Source of the DNA: an uncultured Gammaproteobacteria bacterium
GTDB taxonomy: Bacteria; Pseudomonadota; Gammaproteobacteria; DRJJ01
Direction: 5' to 3'
NCBI GenBank assembly: GCA_947258795.1
Contig: CAMYJU010000001.1
Location: forward strand, 1-64,000
DNA: 64,000 nt
The number at the start of each line of letters is the position of its first letter. Position 1 is the first letter of the stretch. This document shows, one piece after another, positions 38,831 through 48,639 of this stretch. Under the pieces are notes generated by a model that worked only from the letters and a program-made list of their open reading frames with translations, did no database searches and was not told where the DNA came from. The translations under genes and the position numbers were made by a program.

Positions 38831-39640
38831 ATGACAACAGCTAACAGTTATTATCAACAGGGAAATCTGCCATTTGCCATCAGGGAACTGGGCAGGGAGC
38901 TGAGTAAAAATCCGAATGATGCAGCAAAAAGAACTTTCTTTGCCGAACTATTATGTATCAGTGGTGATCTTGAGCGGGCCGATGCGCAACTCGACACACT
39001 GGCTAGCCTGGAGCCGGAAAAGGCGTTGACTATAGGAACCTGGCGTCAGTTGATCAGGGCGGCCAAGGCCAGAAAGGATGTGTATGAACATGGGCGTACG
39101 CCTGAACTGGTAGATGATGCCACCGAGCAAATCAAATGTCTGCTGAATACACAAATAAGCCTGCGAGAAAATGACATAACGTCAGCTGAAGCACAGACAC
39201 GTGAGATGGAAAACAGTCGAAATCCCTGTGCAGCTGTCGTAAACGGAACAAATGTCGACGATGTCCGCGATCTGGATGATACCTGTTCAGGTATGCTCGA
39301 GGTCATGGCGGCCAATGGTCAATACTACTGGGTGGATTTCTCACAAATCAGCACACTTGAATTCGAGCCGCCAGAGCGCCCATTGGACCTGCTCTGGCGC
39401 AAGGCATCCATAGTTTTGCGAAACGGTACAGAAGGAGAAGTGTTTGTTCCTTCAATATACGCAACTCCGACAGAGGATGATGAGGCATTACTAGGAAGAA
39501 GAACAGACTGGCTTGATGAATCCGGACTGGTGCGCGGCCTTGGACAACGGAACTGGCTGGCAGGCGATCAAGCCATCCCTATTCTTGAGATAGAAAGTAT
39601 CGAGTTTACAACTGATTCGACTGGAGTTGTGGAGCACTGA
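38831..39640 (+). CDS. tagJ: T6SS accessory protein TagJ (ImpE family)
   Basis: A 269-residue cytoplasmic accessory protein. The N-terminal half is tetratricopeptide-like (YYQQGNLPFAIRELGRELSK, ELLCISGDLERADAQLDTLA). The C-terminal ImpE domain has MLEVMAANGQYYWVDFSQIS, PLDLLWRKASIVLRNGTEGEV and the late EDDEALLGRRTDWLDES. In Pseudomonas aeruginosa TagJ binds the sheath subunit TssB and influences ClpV-dependent disassembly. It starts one base after tssC2, with AGGA about ten bases upstream; an in-frame TTG at 38798 inside tssC2 is rejected. Its presence places the cluster with HSI-1/imp-like systems. Confidence 0.92.
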   Translation: MTTANSYYQQGNLPFAIRELGRELSKNPNDAAKRTFFAELLCISGDLERADAQLDTLASLEPEKALTIGTWRQLIRAAKARKDVYEHGRTPELVDDATEQIKCLLNTQISLRENDITSAEAQTREMENSRNPCAAVVNGTNVDDVRDLDDTCSGMLEVMAANGQYYWVDFSQISTLEFEPPERPLDLLWRKASIVLRNGTEGEVFVPSIYATPTEDDEALLGRRTDWLDESGLVRGLGQRNWLAGDQAIPILEIESIEFTTDSTGVVEH

Positions 39641-39641
39641 T

Positions 39642-40139
39642 ATGCCACGTATCAGAAGTCATCAACCGATTATGCCGTCCTTGCTGGACAGGTTGATTGA
39701 TGAAAGCCCGCATCAGGCTTTCGAAGTTGTCAAGTCTACCAATGTTTTGCTTGATAAATACAGAAAAAGTATACGCAGGGACCTGGAAAACCTGTTGAAT
39801 ACACGCCTGTACAGACAATCAGAGCTGAGCGCATATCCTGAGCTTGATAAATCAGTTGTCAATTATGGCTTGTCTGATTTTAGTACGGTTCAGTTTGGAT
39901 CGGCTGATCACCGTGAGATGTTTCGTGCATCGCTTGAAGAGGCGATAGCAAAATACGAGACACGTTTTAAATGGGTTCGTGTGGAGATTAACCAGGTTGG
40001 AGATGAAAAGGAACGAACCCTGTATCTAAAGATTAATGCATTACTGATAGTGGAGCCGGACCCTGTTCCGGTATTGTACGATTCGCGCATTAGCGCATTG
40101 GACCGTGCTGTTACATTAAGAGAGTTGCAAAATGGATGA
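39642..40139 (+). CDS. tssE: T6SS baseplate protein TssE (gp25-like)
   Basis: A 165-residue baseplate wedge subunit related to phage T4 gp25. Family features are PSLLDRLIDESP at the N-terminus, SIRRDLENLLNTR and NYGLSDFSTVQF, with the conserved gp25-type EAIAKYETRFKWVRVEI and the strand LYLKINALLIVEPDPVPVLYDS. The ATG follows the tagJ stop by one base and has TGGAG seven bases upstream. It overlaps tssF by 8 bases, indicating coupled translation of the baseplate genes. Confidence 0.94.
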   Translation: MPRIRSHQPIMPSLLDRLIDESPHQAFEVVKSTNVLLDKYRKSIRRDLENLLNTRLYRQSELSAYPELDKSVVNYGLSDFSTVQFGSADHREMFRASLEEAIAKYETRFKWVRVEINQVGDEKERTLYLKINALLIVEPDPVPVLYDSRISALDRAVTLRELQNG

Positions 40140-41964
40140 AGTATTGCTTTCCTATTATAATCGCGAGTTGTCCTATATTCGCAAGATGGGCGCGGAATTC
40201 GCAGATCAACATCCCAAGATTGCGGGGCGGCTTCGGCTGGACAAGGATACAGTAGAGGACCCACATGTTTCGCGCCTGATTGAATCATTTGCTTTTTTGA
40301 CCGCACGCATCAGACATACACTGGATGACAGTTTTCCAGAGCTTACCGAAGCATTAATGGGAGTGCTGTATCCGGACTATCATGCACCGGTACCATCAAT
40401 GAGTGTCGTTAATTTCAGCCTGCTGCCCGAGTTTACCGAAAATCGCAAAATTGCCAGTGATACCATGCTGGTAACTGATTCGAACCCGCTAGGCCAGTGT
40501 TACTACAGGACAGTCGATGAGGTTGATGTCTATCCGCTTAGAATAATGGATACCCAGTTCAACAGCCAGCCTTACAAAGCGCCGGCTTTGCCATCAAAGT
40601 ATACTGAGATACATGGTGCCAACCAGGCAGTCATGCGCATCAGTATTCATGCCGAGCCAGGAACGACTATTTCAGAAATATCACCTGCACAGCTGCAGTT
40701 CTATATCAATGGTCAGCCGCAGCTAACTGGAAAATTATATGAGATGTTGTTGACCCAAGTGACCGGAATGGCATTGGCCAGGGGGCCGGATGATCCCAAT
40801 ACACGGTTTCTCCCAGCGGAAAGGCTGAAATCGTGCGGCCTGAATGATGACAAGTCGGCCATTCCTGTCGATGGGCGTTCGTCACTGGCACATCGGCTAC
40901 TTACTGAATATTTCGCATTCCCCGAGAAATTCATGTTTGTGGAGATAAATGAGCTTGAGAATCTCTGGTCCTCGTTTGAGGAGCAGGCTTATTTGTACAT
41001 CTATTTCAAGCAAACACATCCCGAAATGGTACAGGGGGTTTCAGGCACTACCATGATCCTGGGTTGTGCCCCTGTTGTAAACCTGTTCGAGCAGCCCACT
41101 GAAAGTATACCGGCAGATGAAATCGGCGTTGAGGCGAAACTCAGTGTTGACGCCACACATGCACAATGTGCGGATATACATACGTTAATGCGGGTTTATG
41201 CGCGTAACCAGGATGGAAAGTGTGTCGACCTGCAGCCGTTTTATGGGTCACATCGTAGTACTGAAAAGGATACTGACGCTATTTACTGGAATGCCCGTCG
41301 TGAGACGAGCCATTGGTACAATGGCCGAATCAGCCACGGCATAGATACTTATCTTGCATTTGTAGATTCAGCATTTACTGTTTCTGATCCGGATGGAGAC
41401 TGGATTATCAACGCTGATGCACTTTGTACCAATCGTGACCTTCCGGACAAGCTCCCTTTTGGTCCGGATCAGCCTGGACTGAACTTTCTGGACGGTGGTG
41501 CCGGCGTGCGTATGAAATGCATGACTGCGCCAACATCCACTATTCAGCCGAAGCTGGATGATGCAACTCGATGGCAGTTGATTACACAGTTATCATTGCA
41601 GCATTTTACCTGCAGTGATGGCATGGATGTCCTGAAGGAAACCCTGCATCTGTACAATTTTAGCAGTGCTCCCGATACCCGGGCACTGATAGACGGCATT
41701 ACCGGGATGGAATCGGAGTTAACAACGGCGAGGATAGTGCAGCAGGGCAGGGCTGCTATTTGCCAGGGAACCTGTATTACTCTCGAACTTGATGAGCATC
41801 AGTATAGCGGTAGCGGGATATATCTGTTCACCGAAATTTTAAGCGAGTTTTTCGCACAATACTGTACGATCAATACATTTGTTCAGCTGAATGTAAAGAT
41901 CAAACAAAGACCAGGAAACATGATTGAATGGCCGCCACGGACAGGAAAAAGAGTGCTGATGTAA
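40132..41964 (+). CDS. tssF: T6SS baseplate protein TssF (ImpG/VasA)
   Basis: A 610-residue baseplate wedge protein. It begins MDEVLLSYYNRELSYIRKMG, followed by FADQHPKIAGRLRL and VSRLIESFAFLTARIRHTLDD, the standard TssF N-terminus. ALMGVLYPDYHAPVPSMSV and the mid-protein region LTEYFAFPEKFMFVEI are also family signatures. Length is normal. It overlaps tssE (8 bases) and tssG (37 bases). Confidence 0.96.
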   Translation: MDEVLLSYYNRELSYIRKMGAEFADQHPKIAGRLRLDKDTVEDPHVSRLIESFAFLTARIRHTLDDSFPELTEALMGVLYPDYHAPVPSMSVVNFSLLPEFTENRKIASDTMLVTDSNPLGQCYYRTVDEVDVYPLRIMDTQFNSQPYKAPALPSKYTEIHGANQAVMRISIHAEPGTTISEISPAQLQFYINGQPQLTGKLYEMLLTQVTGMALARGPDDPNTRFLPAERLKSCGLNDDKSAIPVDGRSSLAHRLLTEYFAFPEKFMFVEINELENLWSSFEEQAYLYIYFKQTHPEMVQGVSGTTMILGCAPVVNLFEQPTESIPADEIGVEAKLSVDATHAQCADIHTLMRVYARNQDGKCVDLQPFYGSHRSTEKDTDAIYWNARRETSHWYNGRISHGIDTYLAFVDSAFTVSDPDGDWIINADALCTNRDLPDKLPFGPDQPGLNFLDGGAGVRMKCMTAPTSTIQPKLDDATRWQLITQLSLQHFTCSDGMDVLKETLHLYNFSSAPDTRALIDGITGMESELTTARIVQQGRAAICQGTCITLELDEHQYSGSGIYLFTEILSEFFAQYCTINTFVQLNVKIKQRPGNMIEWPPRTGKRVLM

Positions 41965-42971
41965 GTTCGGCACGACTGGCGAGTGTCAAACGTCTGGGCA
42001 ACGGCAGCCTTTTCAGGCTGGTGCGATCGCTCGAGCGCTATAATGCCTATGATTCAAGGCCCGAACCACATTCCAGGATCGGTAGCGACAGTGCACCTGC
42101 CGACGAGGCTGTCAGGTTCCATGCTGTGCATCATTTCGGTTTCACATCAAGTGAAGTGGAAAATATCCTGCAGCGTACCGGGATACTTGGTGCATGTGAT
42201 GTTTATGATATCGATATCAGTAATATGGGTCTAACCGGTCCGACCGGTGTATTACCCAGTCACTATACACAACTGGTGCAACAACGTATCAAGGAGCATG
42301 ACTATTCACTGTCTGATTTTCTTGATTTGTTCAATCATCGGTTAATCTCACTGTACTATCGGGCCTGGGTAAAATACCGCCTGGCTATCGAGTTCGAAGA
42401 TCACCGCTCACAGGATAAGCCATCACCGGCAACCAGAGCCATGCAGAGCCTGGCCGGGCAATATTCCGGTAAATATTACGAAACACCTCTGTATTATGGC
42501 GGGCATTTTGCAAGATCTTCACGTTCTGCGGCCTCCTTACAGGGGATATTACAGGATTATCTGCAACACGGTGTTGCTATCGACTCTTTTTGCGGCCAAT
42601 GGTTACAGATCAAACCTCGCGACCAGTCCATGATAGGCAGGATGGGGTTTGGTCAAAACAACCGCCTGGGCGACGGTGTTTTGCTAGGCCAGCGAGTATG
42701 GGATGTGCAAAGTAAATGTCGTATCAGAATTGGACCGATCAGTTATGAACAACATGAACAGTTGCTGCCGGATACACAGGCGTTTGTCAACATGGAACGG
42801 CTGATCAAGGCCTATATCCCTTCCCATATACTGGTTGAATTGAACTTTATTATCGAGGATGAGGATATCAAGAGCCAAAGACCTTTGGGCAATAACCTGA
42901 GGTTGGGATGGAATGCCTGGTTAAACTGCAATAATAAACAAAAAAGACAAGCAATTATATGGCTAAAATAA
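41928..42971 (+). CDS. tssG: T6SS baseplate protein TssG (ImpH/VasB)
   Basis: A 347-residue baseplate protein that forms the wedge with two TssF copies. The N-terminal region LFRLVRSLERYNA and RFHAVHHFGFTSSEVENI, the GLTGPTGVLPSHYTQLVQQR motif and DFLDLFNHRLISLYYRAWVKYR are diagnostic. The ATG lies 37 bases inside tssF. This early start gives a short basic N-terminal tail. clpV follows after 66 bases. Confidence 0.95.
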   Translation: MAATDRKKSADVSSARLASVKRLGNGSLFRLVRSLERYNAYDSRPEPHSRIGSDSAPADEAVRFHAVHHFGFTSSEVENILQRTGILGACDVYDIDISNMGLTGPTGVLPSHYTQLVQQRIKEHDYSLSDFLDLFNHRLISLYYRAWVKYRLAIEFEDHRSQDKPSPATRAMQSLAGQYSGKYYETPLYYGGHFARSSRSAASLQGILQDYLQHGVAIDSFCGQWLQIKPRDQSMIGRMGFGQNNRLGDGVLLGQRVWDVQSKCRIRIGPISYEQHEQLLPDTQAFVNMERLIKAYIPSHILVELNFIIEDEDIKSQRPLGNNLRLGWNAWLNCNNKQKRQAIIWLK

Positions 42972-43037
42972 GCGGTCATCGTGCGATCAGGCGCAGGATG
43001 TTGGATACGGAAGTCAAATATTATATATGGAGCGATT

Positions 43038-45752
43038 ATGGAATTTGATCAGTTAGTAAAGCGTATGTCCGAAGAATGCAGGGACTTGTTTGAAAATGCT
43101 GTGGCGACCGCGTCTTCTCGATCACATTTTTATGTAGATATAGAGCACTGGTTCTGGCAGGTACTGGAAAAGCGCGAAAACGAGATTGTCCCGGTACTGA
43201 TGCATTTTGATATTTCAGAAGAAATACTTGCAGATGACTTGCAAAATGCATTCGAGGCTATGAAAACCGGTAATGAAGGCTTTCCGAAGATCTCGCCGGA
43301 TATCGCTCGTTTGTTGTTTGAGGCATGGATGATCGCATCAACACAGTTTTCATCACTGGAAATACGGTCAGTGCATATCCTGCTGGCCCTGCTGGAAAAT
43401 GACGTATTACGTTTGCGCACCGTGAAAATCTCTCCGTGCTTGCAGGTGCTGCATGGGGACGATATCCGTAGCCAGTGTGCAGCCCTGCTTGAGCAAAGCA
43501 AACCGGTACAGGCAGAGTCAGACACAGGTGGCAATATGACAAAAACGCCAGCACTGGACCAGTTTACGATAGACCTGACAGCTGAAGCCAGGGCCGGAAA
43601 AATCGATCCTGTACTGGGCCGGGACAATGAAATACGGCAAATGATCGATATTCTGTGCAGGCGCAGACAGAATAATCCAATACTGACCGGCGAGGCCGGT
43701 GTCGGTAAAACTGCCGTCGTCGAGGGACTGGCACAGCGCATCGCGACAGGGGATGTGCCTGACAGTTTACAGAATGTTTCACTCCGAAGTCTTGATATGG
43801 GTCTGCTCCAGGCTGGTGCGGGTGTCAAGGGTGAGTTTGAAAATCGTCTCAAGAATGTCATCAAGGAAGTACAGAAATCACCCAGGCCGGTAATCATGTT
43901 TATTGATGAAGCGCATACCCTGATCGGTGCCGGCAATCAGGCCGGTGCAGGTGATGCTGCCAATTTGCTCAAGCCTGCACTCGCGCGTGGCGAATTGCGT
44001 ACCATCGCTGCAACAACCTGGGCTGAATATAAAAAGTATGTTGAAACCGATGCAGCACTGACCAGGCGCTTTCAGGTGGTCAAGATTGATGAACCGGATG
44101 AGCAGCAGGCCATTATCATGTTACGAAGCATGGTTGATATGCTGGAGGGGCATCATGGTGTGGTGATACTGGATGAAGCTGTTGTCAGTGCTGTTACCTT
44201 GTCTCAGCGCTATATCTCTGGAAGACAGTTGCCTGATAAGTGCGTGAGTCTGCTTGATACCGCCTGCGCGCGCGTAAACCTGGGATTGCGTACAACCCCG
44301 GCATCGATTGAAAACCGGGAACGGATGATCGACAGTCTGAATACCGAAATTACAAGGATTAAAAGAGAGCAGGCCAGTGGCTACGATCACGAGGAAAGCA
44401 TCACGGAACTGGAAGTAAAGAAAGTGTTTATCGAGGCAGAGCGCAGCTCGCTGGAAAGCTGCTGGCAGGAGGCAAAGGATCTGATACAGCGTATATCTTC
44501 CCTGCGTCGCGAAATCGAACAGGGTCATATCGATTTGAATGATACAGATCAGGAACAGGAAGTATCGACAGATGAGCAAAGCAGGCAGACGGTTGTCCTG
44601 AAAGAAAAAAGACAGCAGCTGGTTGGCCTGCGTAAACAGCTTGCCGAACTGCAGACGGATACGACCATGATGTACGAGTGTGTTGATTCCCAGGTTATCG
44701 CAGAAGTAGTGGCAGACTGGACCGGTATCCCGGTTGGTCGTATGCAATCAGATGAAATCAAGAACGTGCTTTCCTTGCAAAAACACCTGGAGGAGCGTGT
44801 GATAGGGCAGTCTCATGCGCTGGACCTGATTGCCAGGCACATGCATACAGCACGAGCCAAATTGACTGATCCGCGCAGGCCGCTGGGTGTGTTTATGCTG
44901 GTCGGGCCCAGCGGTATCGGCAAGACGGAAACGGCCCTGGCGCTGGCAGAACGGCTTTATGGCTCGGAACGCAATATTACGACTATCAATATGTCCGAGT
45001 TCAAGGAGGAACACAAGGTATCCCTGTTAATGGGATCTCCCCCGGGTTACGTCGGTTATGGTGAGGGCGGCTTGCTCACCGAGGCGGTCAGGCGTAAGCC
45101 CTATAGTGTTGTTTTGCTTGATGAAATTGAGAAGGCACACCCCGGGGTACAGGATATTTTCTACCAGGTGTTTGACAAGGGTGTGCTGCGTGACGGGGAA
45201 GGCCGGGATATCGATTTCAAGAATACGGTTATTATTATGACCAGCAATACGGCCAGTGAACAGATCGAAAAGCTTTGTCAGGACCCGGATACGAGACCGG
45301 CCCCCGAGGCCATGGTTGATGCGATTGCCCCAATGTTACGAGAGGTTTACAAACCGGCATTCCTCGGTCGGATCAATGTTATTCCGTATTACTCGCTGGA
45401 TGAAAAGGCACTTGGGAATATTGCCCGTATCCAGCTGGATGCGATAAAACAACGGGTTCATCAGAATTATCAAACAGAGCTCAAGTACAGCAGTCGGCTT
45501 ATTGATCATATTATTTCCCAATGTCAGCAATCGGATACCGGTGCGCGCCAGATCAATACGGTATTGACCAATACCCTGTTACCGGATTTGTCTGAAACAA
45601 TTCTGAAACATATGGCAAAAGACAAGCCGGTTGACAGGATAGAAGTCGGAATATCTAAAGAGTCGGATTTTGAGATAAAAATAAGGCAGAGAACTCGCCG
45701 TAAAACGACAACAAAAGCGAAGCAGAATACGATTACCAAACAGCAAAAATAG
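43038..45752 (+). CDS. clpV: T6SS sheath-recycling ATPase ClpV (TssH)
   Basis: A 904-residue double-ring AAA+ ATPase of the ClpB/ClpV family that disassembles contracted sheaths. Parts in order are an N-domain (about 1-150), the first AAA module with Walker A GEAGVGKT (Lys224) and Walker B VIMFIDEAHTL, a coiled-coil region (about 420-560), then the second module with GPSGIGKTE (Lys629) and VVLLDEIEKAHPGVQDIF. The last 20 residues are strongly basic, Lys/Thr-rich and probably disordered. The ATG has a GGAGC site upstream; earlier in-frame starts lack one. It is followed by a 307-base gap before hcp. Confidence 0.96.
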   Translation: MEFDQLVKRMSEECRDLFENAVATASSRSHFYVDIEHWFWQVLEKRENEIVPVLMHFDISEEILADDLQNAFEAMKTGNEGFPKISPDIARLLFEAWMIASTQFSSLEIRSVHILLALLENDVLRLRTVKISPCLQVLHGDDIRSQCAALLEQSKPVQAESDTGGNMTKTPALDQFTIDLTAEARAGKIDPVLGRDNEIRQMIDILCRRRQNNPILTGEAGVGKTAVVEGLAQRIATGDVPDSLQNVSLRSLDMGLLQAGAGVKGEFENRLKNVIKEVQKSPRPVIMFIDEAHTLIGAGNQAGAGDAANLLKPALARGELRTIAATTWAEYKKYVETDAALTRRFQVVKIDEPDEQQAIIMLRSMVDMLEGHHGVVILDEAVVSAVTLSQRYISGRQLPDKCVSLLDTACARVNLGLRTTPASIENRERMIDSLNTEITRIKREQASGYDHEESITELEVKKVFIEAERSSLESCWQEAKDLIQRISSLRREIEQGHIDLNDTDQEQEVSTDEQSRQTVVLKEKRQQLVGLRKQLAELQTDTTMMYECVDSQVIAEVVADWTGIPVGRMQSDEIKNVLSLQKHLEERVIGQSHALDLIARHMHTARAKLTDPRRPLGVFMLVGPSGIGKTETALALAERLYGSERNITTINMSEFKEEHKVSLLMGSPPGYVGYGEGGLLTEAVRRKPYSVVLLDEIEKAHPGVQDIFYQVFDKGVLRDGEGRDIDFKNTVIIMTSNTASEQIEKLCQDPDTRPAPEAMVDAIAPMLREVYKPAFLGRINVIPYYSLDEKALGNIARIQLDAIKQRVHQNYQTELKYSSRLIDHIISQCQQSDTGARQINTVLTNTLLPDLSETILKHMAKDKPVDRIEVGISKESDFEIKIRQRTRRKTTTKAKQNTITKQQK

Positions 45753-46059
45753 CGGGTATGTATTGCCATATTATTCTTGGATGTTTTGGAAAAATATGAG
45801 AAGATTCAGGCACAGGTTGTCATAGTGATAACAGTCTGTACAAGTCACATGAAGTGACTTGAAGGAATCTCTGATAAGGTCAGGACGACATGGAAAGATT
45901 ATCAATACCAGCAGCTTATACATATCTTCATGTGAACCCGGGCTCGCAAGCGGGCAGGTCGGGATATTACATCTGGATTTGCCTGGATGATAGCAACCAT
46001 TCACCTGGCATTATTGGCGATAACAAAAATGTGAAACCACCAACACAAGGAAGATAGAT
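45753..46059 (+). promoter_or_regulatory. clpV-hcp gap with palindrome and hcp leader
   Basis: A 307-base gap without a convincing gene. A perfect 8 bp inverted repeat, CAAGTCAC-ATGAA-GTGACTTG, spans 45841-45861. It partly overlaps the -10 of a weak candidate promoter (TTGTCA at 45817, 16-base spacer, TACAAG at 45839), so it could be an operator or a 5' stem-loop. The ribosome site of hcp is in CAACACAAGGA (46041-46051), the same 11 bases as before tssA. No sigma-54 site was found. Confidence 0.45.
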
Positions 46060-46548
46060 ATGTCTATATTTATGCAAATGCCGGGAGTCCAGGGAGAGTC
46101 AGGGGATTCCAACCACAAAAACTGGATGGATCTGGAGTCCATGCAGTGGGGTGTTGATCGTCAGATTACCTCCGGTACCTCTACGATCAATGACAGGGAA
46201 TCATCAAATGCTGTGATCAGCGACTTGCACCTGGTTCGTAAAATGGATAGTGCTACACCGCCTATATTTATTGAATCCTGTTGTGGCAAGGGCAAGGAAA
46301 TCATCATTCATTTGACCAAAACCGGTAGCGGGTCAGGAGCAGACGTTTATATGGAATATAAACTGAAAAATGCCTTAATCAGTTCATACAATGTCAGTGG
46401 TGATTCGCAGGACACTGATCGTCCTATGGAGCATCTCACCATCAGCTTCATCGACGCCGAGGTGAAATATACTCCGTATGATGAAGATGGTAACGCACTG
46501 GCTGCGATTGCTGTAGGCTTTGATACGGCAACTAACACCAAGCGCTAG
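46060..46548 (+). CDS. hcp: T6SS tube protein Hcp (TssD)
   Basis: A 162-residue Hcp1-family protein that forms the inner hexameric tube and is secreted. It starts MSIFMQMPGVQGESGDSNHK. The conserved WMDLESMQWGVDRQ, ISDLHLVRKMDSATPP, KGKEIIIHLTKTG and YKLKNALISSYNVSG regions follow, and HLTISFIDAEVKYTPY closes the barrel. Length is typical. It is separated from clpV by a regulatory gap and ends at a strong terminator, so it is probably its own transcription unit, as expected for a very abundant protein. Confidence 0.97.
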   Translation: MSIFMQMPGVQGESGDSNHKNWMDLESMQWGVDRQITSGTSTINDRESSNAVISDLHLVRKMDSATPPIFIESCCGKGKEIIIHLTKTGSGSGADVYMEYKLKNALISSYNVSGDSQDTDRPMEHLTISFIDAEVKYTPYDEDGNALAAIAVGFDTATNTKR

Positions 46549-46558
46549 TGGCCTGTGG

Positions 46559-46592
46559 CAGGCAGGGGCTGCAAGCTCCTGCCTGTTTTTTT
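46559..46592 (+). terminator. Strong rho-independent terminator after hcp
   Basis: A 12 bp stem starting CAGGCAGG at 46559 and ending CCTGCCTG (one G-U pair inside, loop GCA), followed directly by seven T residues. It starts 11 bases after the hcp stop. Confidence 0.92.
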
Positions 46593-46631
46593 ATTGAATA
46601 TTTATCAGCATTTGGGCACACAGTATCCTGG

Positions 46632-48626
46632 TCAGGGTCTGCCATATGACGGGCTTTGCAAGGTTCTGGCTGTTCTGTTAAGCCTGCGTGCCTCTTTGGC
46701 CTTGATGCCCTTGCGCTTGTAGTACCTGGCCTTGCTTTTGAATTGTTCTGCCAGTGATTTCCTTGCAGCGCTCAGTGGCGGGTAGTCATAAGGCATACGT
46801 TTGCCATACTCATCCATTTGTACTTTCAGCCGATATAGCCGTTTATTACCCCAGGTGTTCTTGATCTTTTTGCTGATCGTGCTGAAATAGGGTGACCAGA
46901 AATGAGCTGCAGCCAGGCTTGGATAGTCCCTTTTCTGTGAATTCTTGTCCAGTTCATAAGCGGCAAGCGCCTGTGCCGCCTCGATCTGCAGGGGATCAAT
47001 TTTCAAATTGCTTCTGAATGGCTCCGGAATATTCATGTCCAGCCTGTTCCGGAAGCTGTCGATCTGGTTGATACGAAGGAAATCAAACTTTTTGTAGGCA
47101 GTGTTCATTTCCGTCACCAGTTTGCTGTAGACATGCTTTTCCGGCTCCGGCACACTGATATCCAGTTTGTCCATTTTATTTCGCAATAACAGCAGTTCTG
47201 CAACATCATCCGGGTTATAGCGCGTCTCATTCCATAACTCATGGTAACTGATAATCAGTGCATCACCGTATTCATGTTGTTCCCGGTTAATCAGATTTTC
47301 GAGTTCAACCAGGCGTGCCGAGTCAGGATATAACTGTTTGATTTTATCTATGCTGGCATTCATAGCGGGAAAATCAGGTACGGCGCCAGTATTGAGCAGC
47401 TTGTGTTTGATCTCGTCGCTGATTTCAGCAATGATGCCTGGCCTCAGTTCCAGATAGGCTGTATTTTTATAGAGATCAGCCAGTTTATTGATCCTGTTAA
47501 ATTCCTGTATGCGTTTTGATATGGGCTGTTGTTTTAAATACTGGATCAGCTGCAGGGCATGTGTTTGATCCTGGGTGGACGAGGCCAGTAAATTGTCCTG
47601 CGCAATACGTGTCTGGATAGCATCTGCTACATGCAGTACGGCATAGGACATTGTGCAGAGCAATGCCAGAATCAACAGTATGCCTGTCCACACATGACGG
47701 GTGTAGCGGAATAAGGTAGTAAACCGCTTAATACTGGTATAACGCTGTTCCTGTTTGAAAGACAAGGCCTTTTTGAGGACCTGCCACTGCCAGAAATTTA
47801 TCTTTCGGGGCCGTTGTGCGCTGATATTCCTTTGTTCAGCAATATCAGCAGCGACGCGATTGAAGGGGTGTTGCCCATTGAGCATTTCATACAATGTACA
47901 GGCAAACGAGAAAACATCATCAGTGCTGGTGGCAACCTGGTCTCTCAGGGTTTCCGGGCTTGCGTAGATTGGTGTAAAACCGGAATAGTCGGTTTCTCTG
48001 GTCTGTGCGGATAATGCTGTTTTACCACTATCTGGCCGGGCAGTACCAAAATCAATTACCTTGATCATACCCTCTGTGGTGATAATGATATTACCTGGTT
48101 TGATGTCGGAATGTATCACTCCCTGACAGTGTGCGTGATGTATTGCATCAGCAGCAGGTACAGCAATTTCCAAGGCTTGCCGGTAATCAAGCCGATTCCC
48201 GACACTGCGCGCCAGTCGTTGTGAAAGCGGTTCGCCATTGAGATATTCCATGGACACAAAGCAATACTGTTCATCGCAATCGTAGTCGTAAACCCTGATG
48301 ATGTTAGGGTGACAGAGGTTTCTGGTAGTCAGGGCTTCGTGTAATGTAATACCGGAGGCTGTATCTGTATCATGCAGATGCTGATTACTGACTTTCAGTA
48401 CAATTTCCCCGTAGCTGTCACTTTCATGTATGGTAGCCAGCAGATCACGTGCCTTGTATATATTACTGGTGCCACCTGTGGCAATCAGGCTGGTTAACAG
48501 ATAGCGGTCTTTAAGGACCGTACCTTTTGGCAGGGAGGAATTAAGGTGCTCAGATCTGTCGCGGGGACGCGCCAGGGTGGCAGGTTCAGCAACTGCGGGG
48601 TTTATGGGGGTTCCATCCCTGGTCAT
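46632..48626 (-). CDS. ppkA: T6SS Ser/Thr protein kinase (PpkA-like)
   Basis: A 664-residue transmembrane Hanks-type kinase. The kinase domain covers about residues 38-300: glycine loop ATGGTSNIYKAR, Lys78 in IVLKVSN, catalytic loop HSDIKPGN (172-179), IDFGTA and YASPE. One membrane segment lies at about 312-334. The roughly 330-residue periplasmic part is helical and charged, and I see no von Willebrand domain of the kind in P. aeruginosa PpkA. It probably phosphorylates Fha and TssL, opposed by PppA. I choose the second ATG (48626), which has AGGG six bases upstream; the first is at 48632. It is convergent with hcp and divergent from fha. Confidence 0.88.
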   Translation of the reverse strand: MTRDGTPINPAVAEPATLARPRDRSEHLNSSLPKGTVLKDRYLLTSLIATGGTSNIYKARDLLATIHESDSYGEIVLKVSNQHLHDTDTASGITLHEALTTRNLCHPNIIRVYDYDCDEQYCFVSMEYLNGEPLSQRLARSVGNRLDYRQALEIAVPAADAIHHAHCQGVIHSDIKPGNIIITTEGMIKVIDFGTARPDSGKTALSAQTRETDYSGFTPIYASPETLRDQVATSTDDVFSFACTLYEMLNGQHPFNRVAADIAEQRNISAQRPRKINFWQWQVLKKALSFKQEQRYTSIKRFTTLFRYTRHVWTGILLILALLCTMSYAVLHVADAIQTRIAQDNLLASSTQDQTHALQLIQYLKQQPISKRIQEFNRINKLADLYKNTAYLELRPGIIAEISDEIKHKLLNTGAVPDFPAMNASIDKIKQLYPDSARLVELENLINREQHEYGDALIISYHELWNETRYNPDDVAELLLLRNKMDKLDISVPEPEKHVYSKLVTEMNTAYKKFDFLRINQIDSFRNRLDMNIPEPFRSNLKIDPLQIEAAQALAAYELDKNSQKRDYPSLAAAHFWSPYFSTISKKIKNTWGNKRLYRLKVQMDEYGKRMPYDYPPLSAARKSLAEQFKSKARYYKRKGIKAKEARRLNRTARTLQSPSYGRP

Positions 48627-48627
48627 A

Positions 48628-48639
48628 TACATCCCTGTA
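48628..48639 (-). promoter_or_regulatory. CsrA-type hairpin over the ppkA ribosome site
   Basis: On the minus strand TACA-GGGA-TGTA forms a perfect stem with GGGA in the loop, directly before the preferred ppkA start. CTACAGGGATGT matches 11 of 12 positions of the CsrA consensus. A second hairpin, AGATGG-TATTGA-CCATCT, abuts it upstream (48639-48656). Confidence 0.65.

Noticed and set aside
45771-46004. A 77-codon frame on the minus strand between clpV and hcp
   Set aside because: No family resemblance, no ribosome site, and it overlaps the regulatory palindrome; treated as chance.
45753-46059. Sigma-54 promoter for hcp
   Set aside because: GGCAC-like strings occur but none has GC at the required spacing, and no sigma-54 activator gene is in the cluster.
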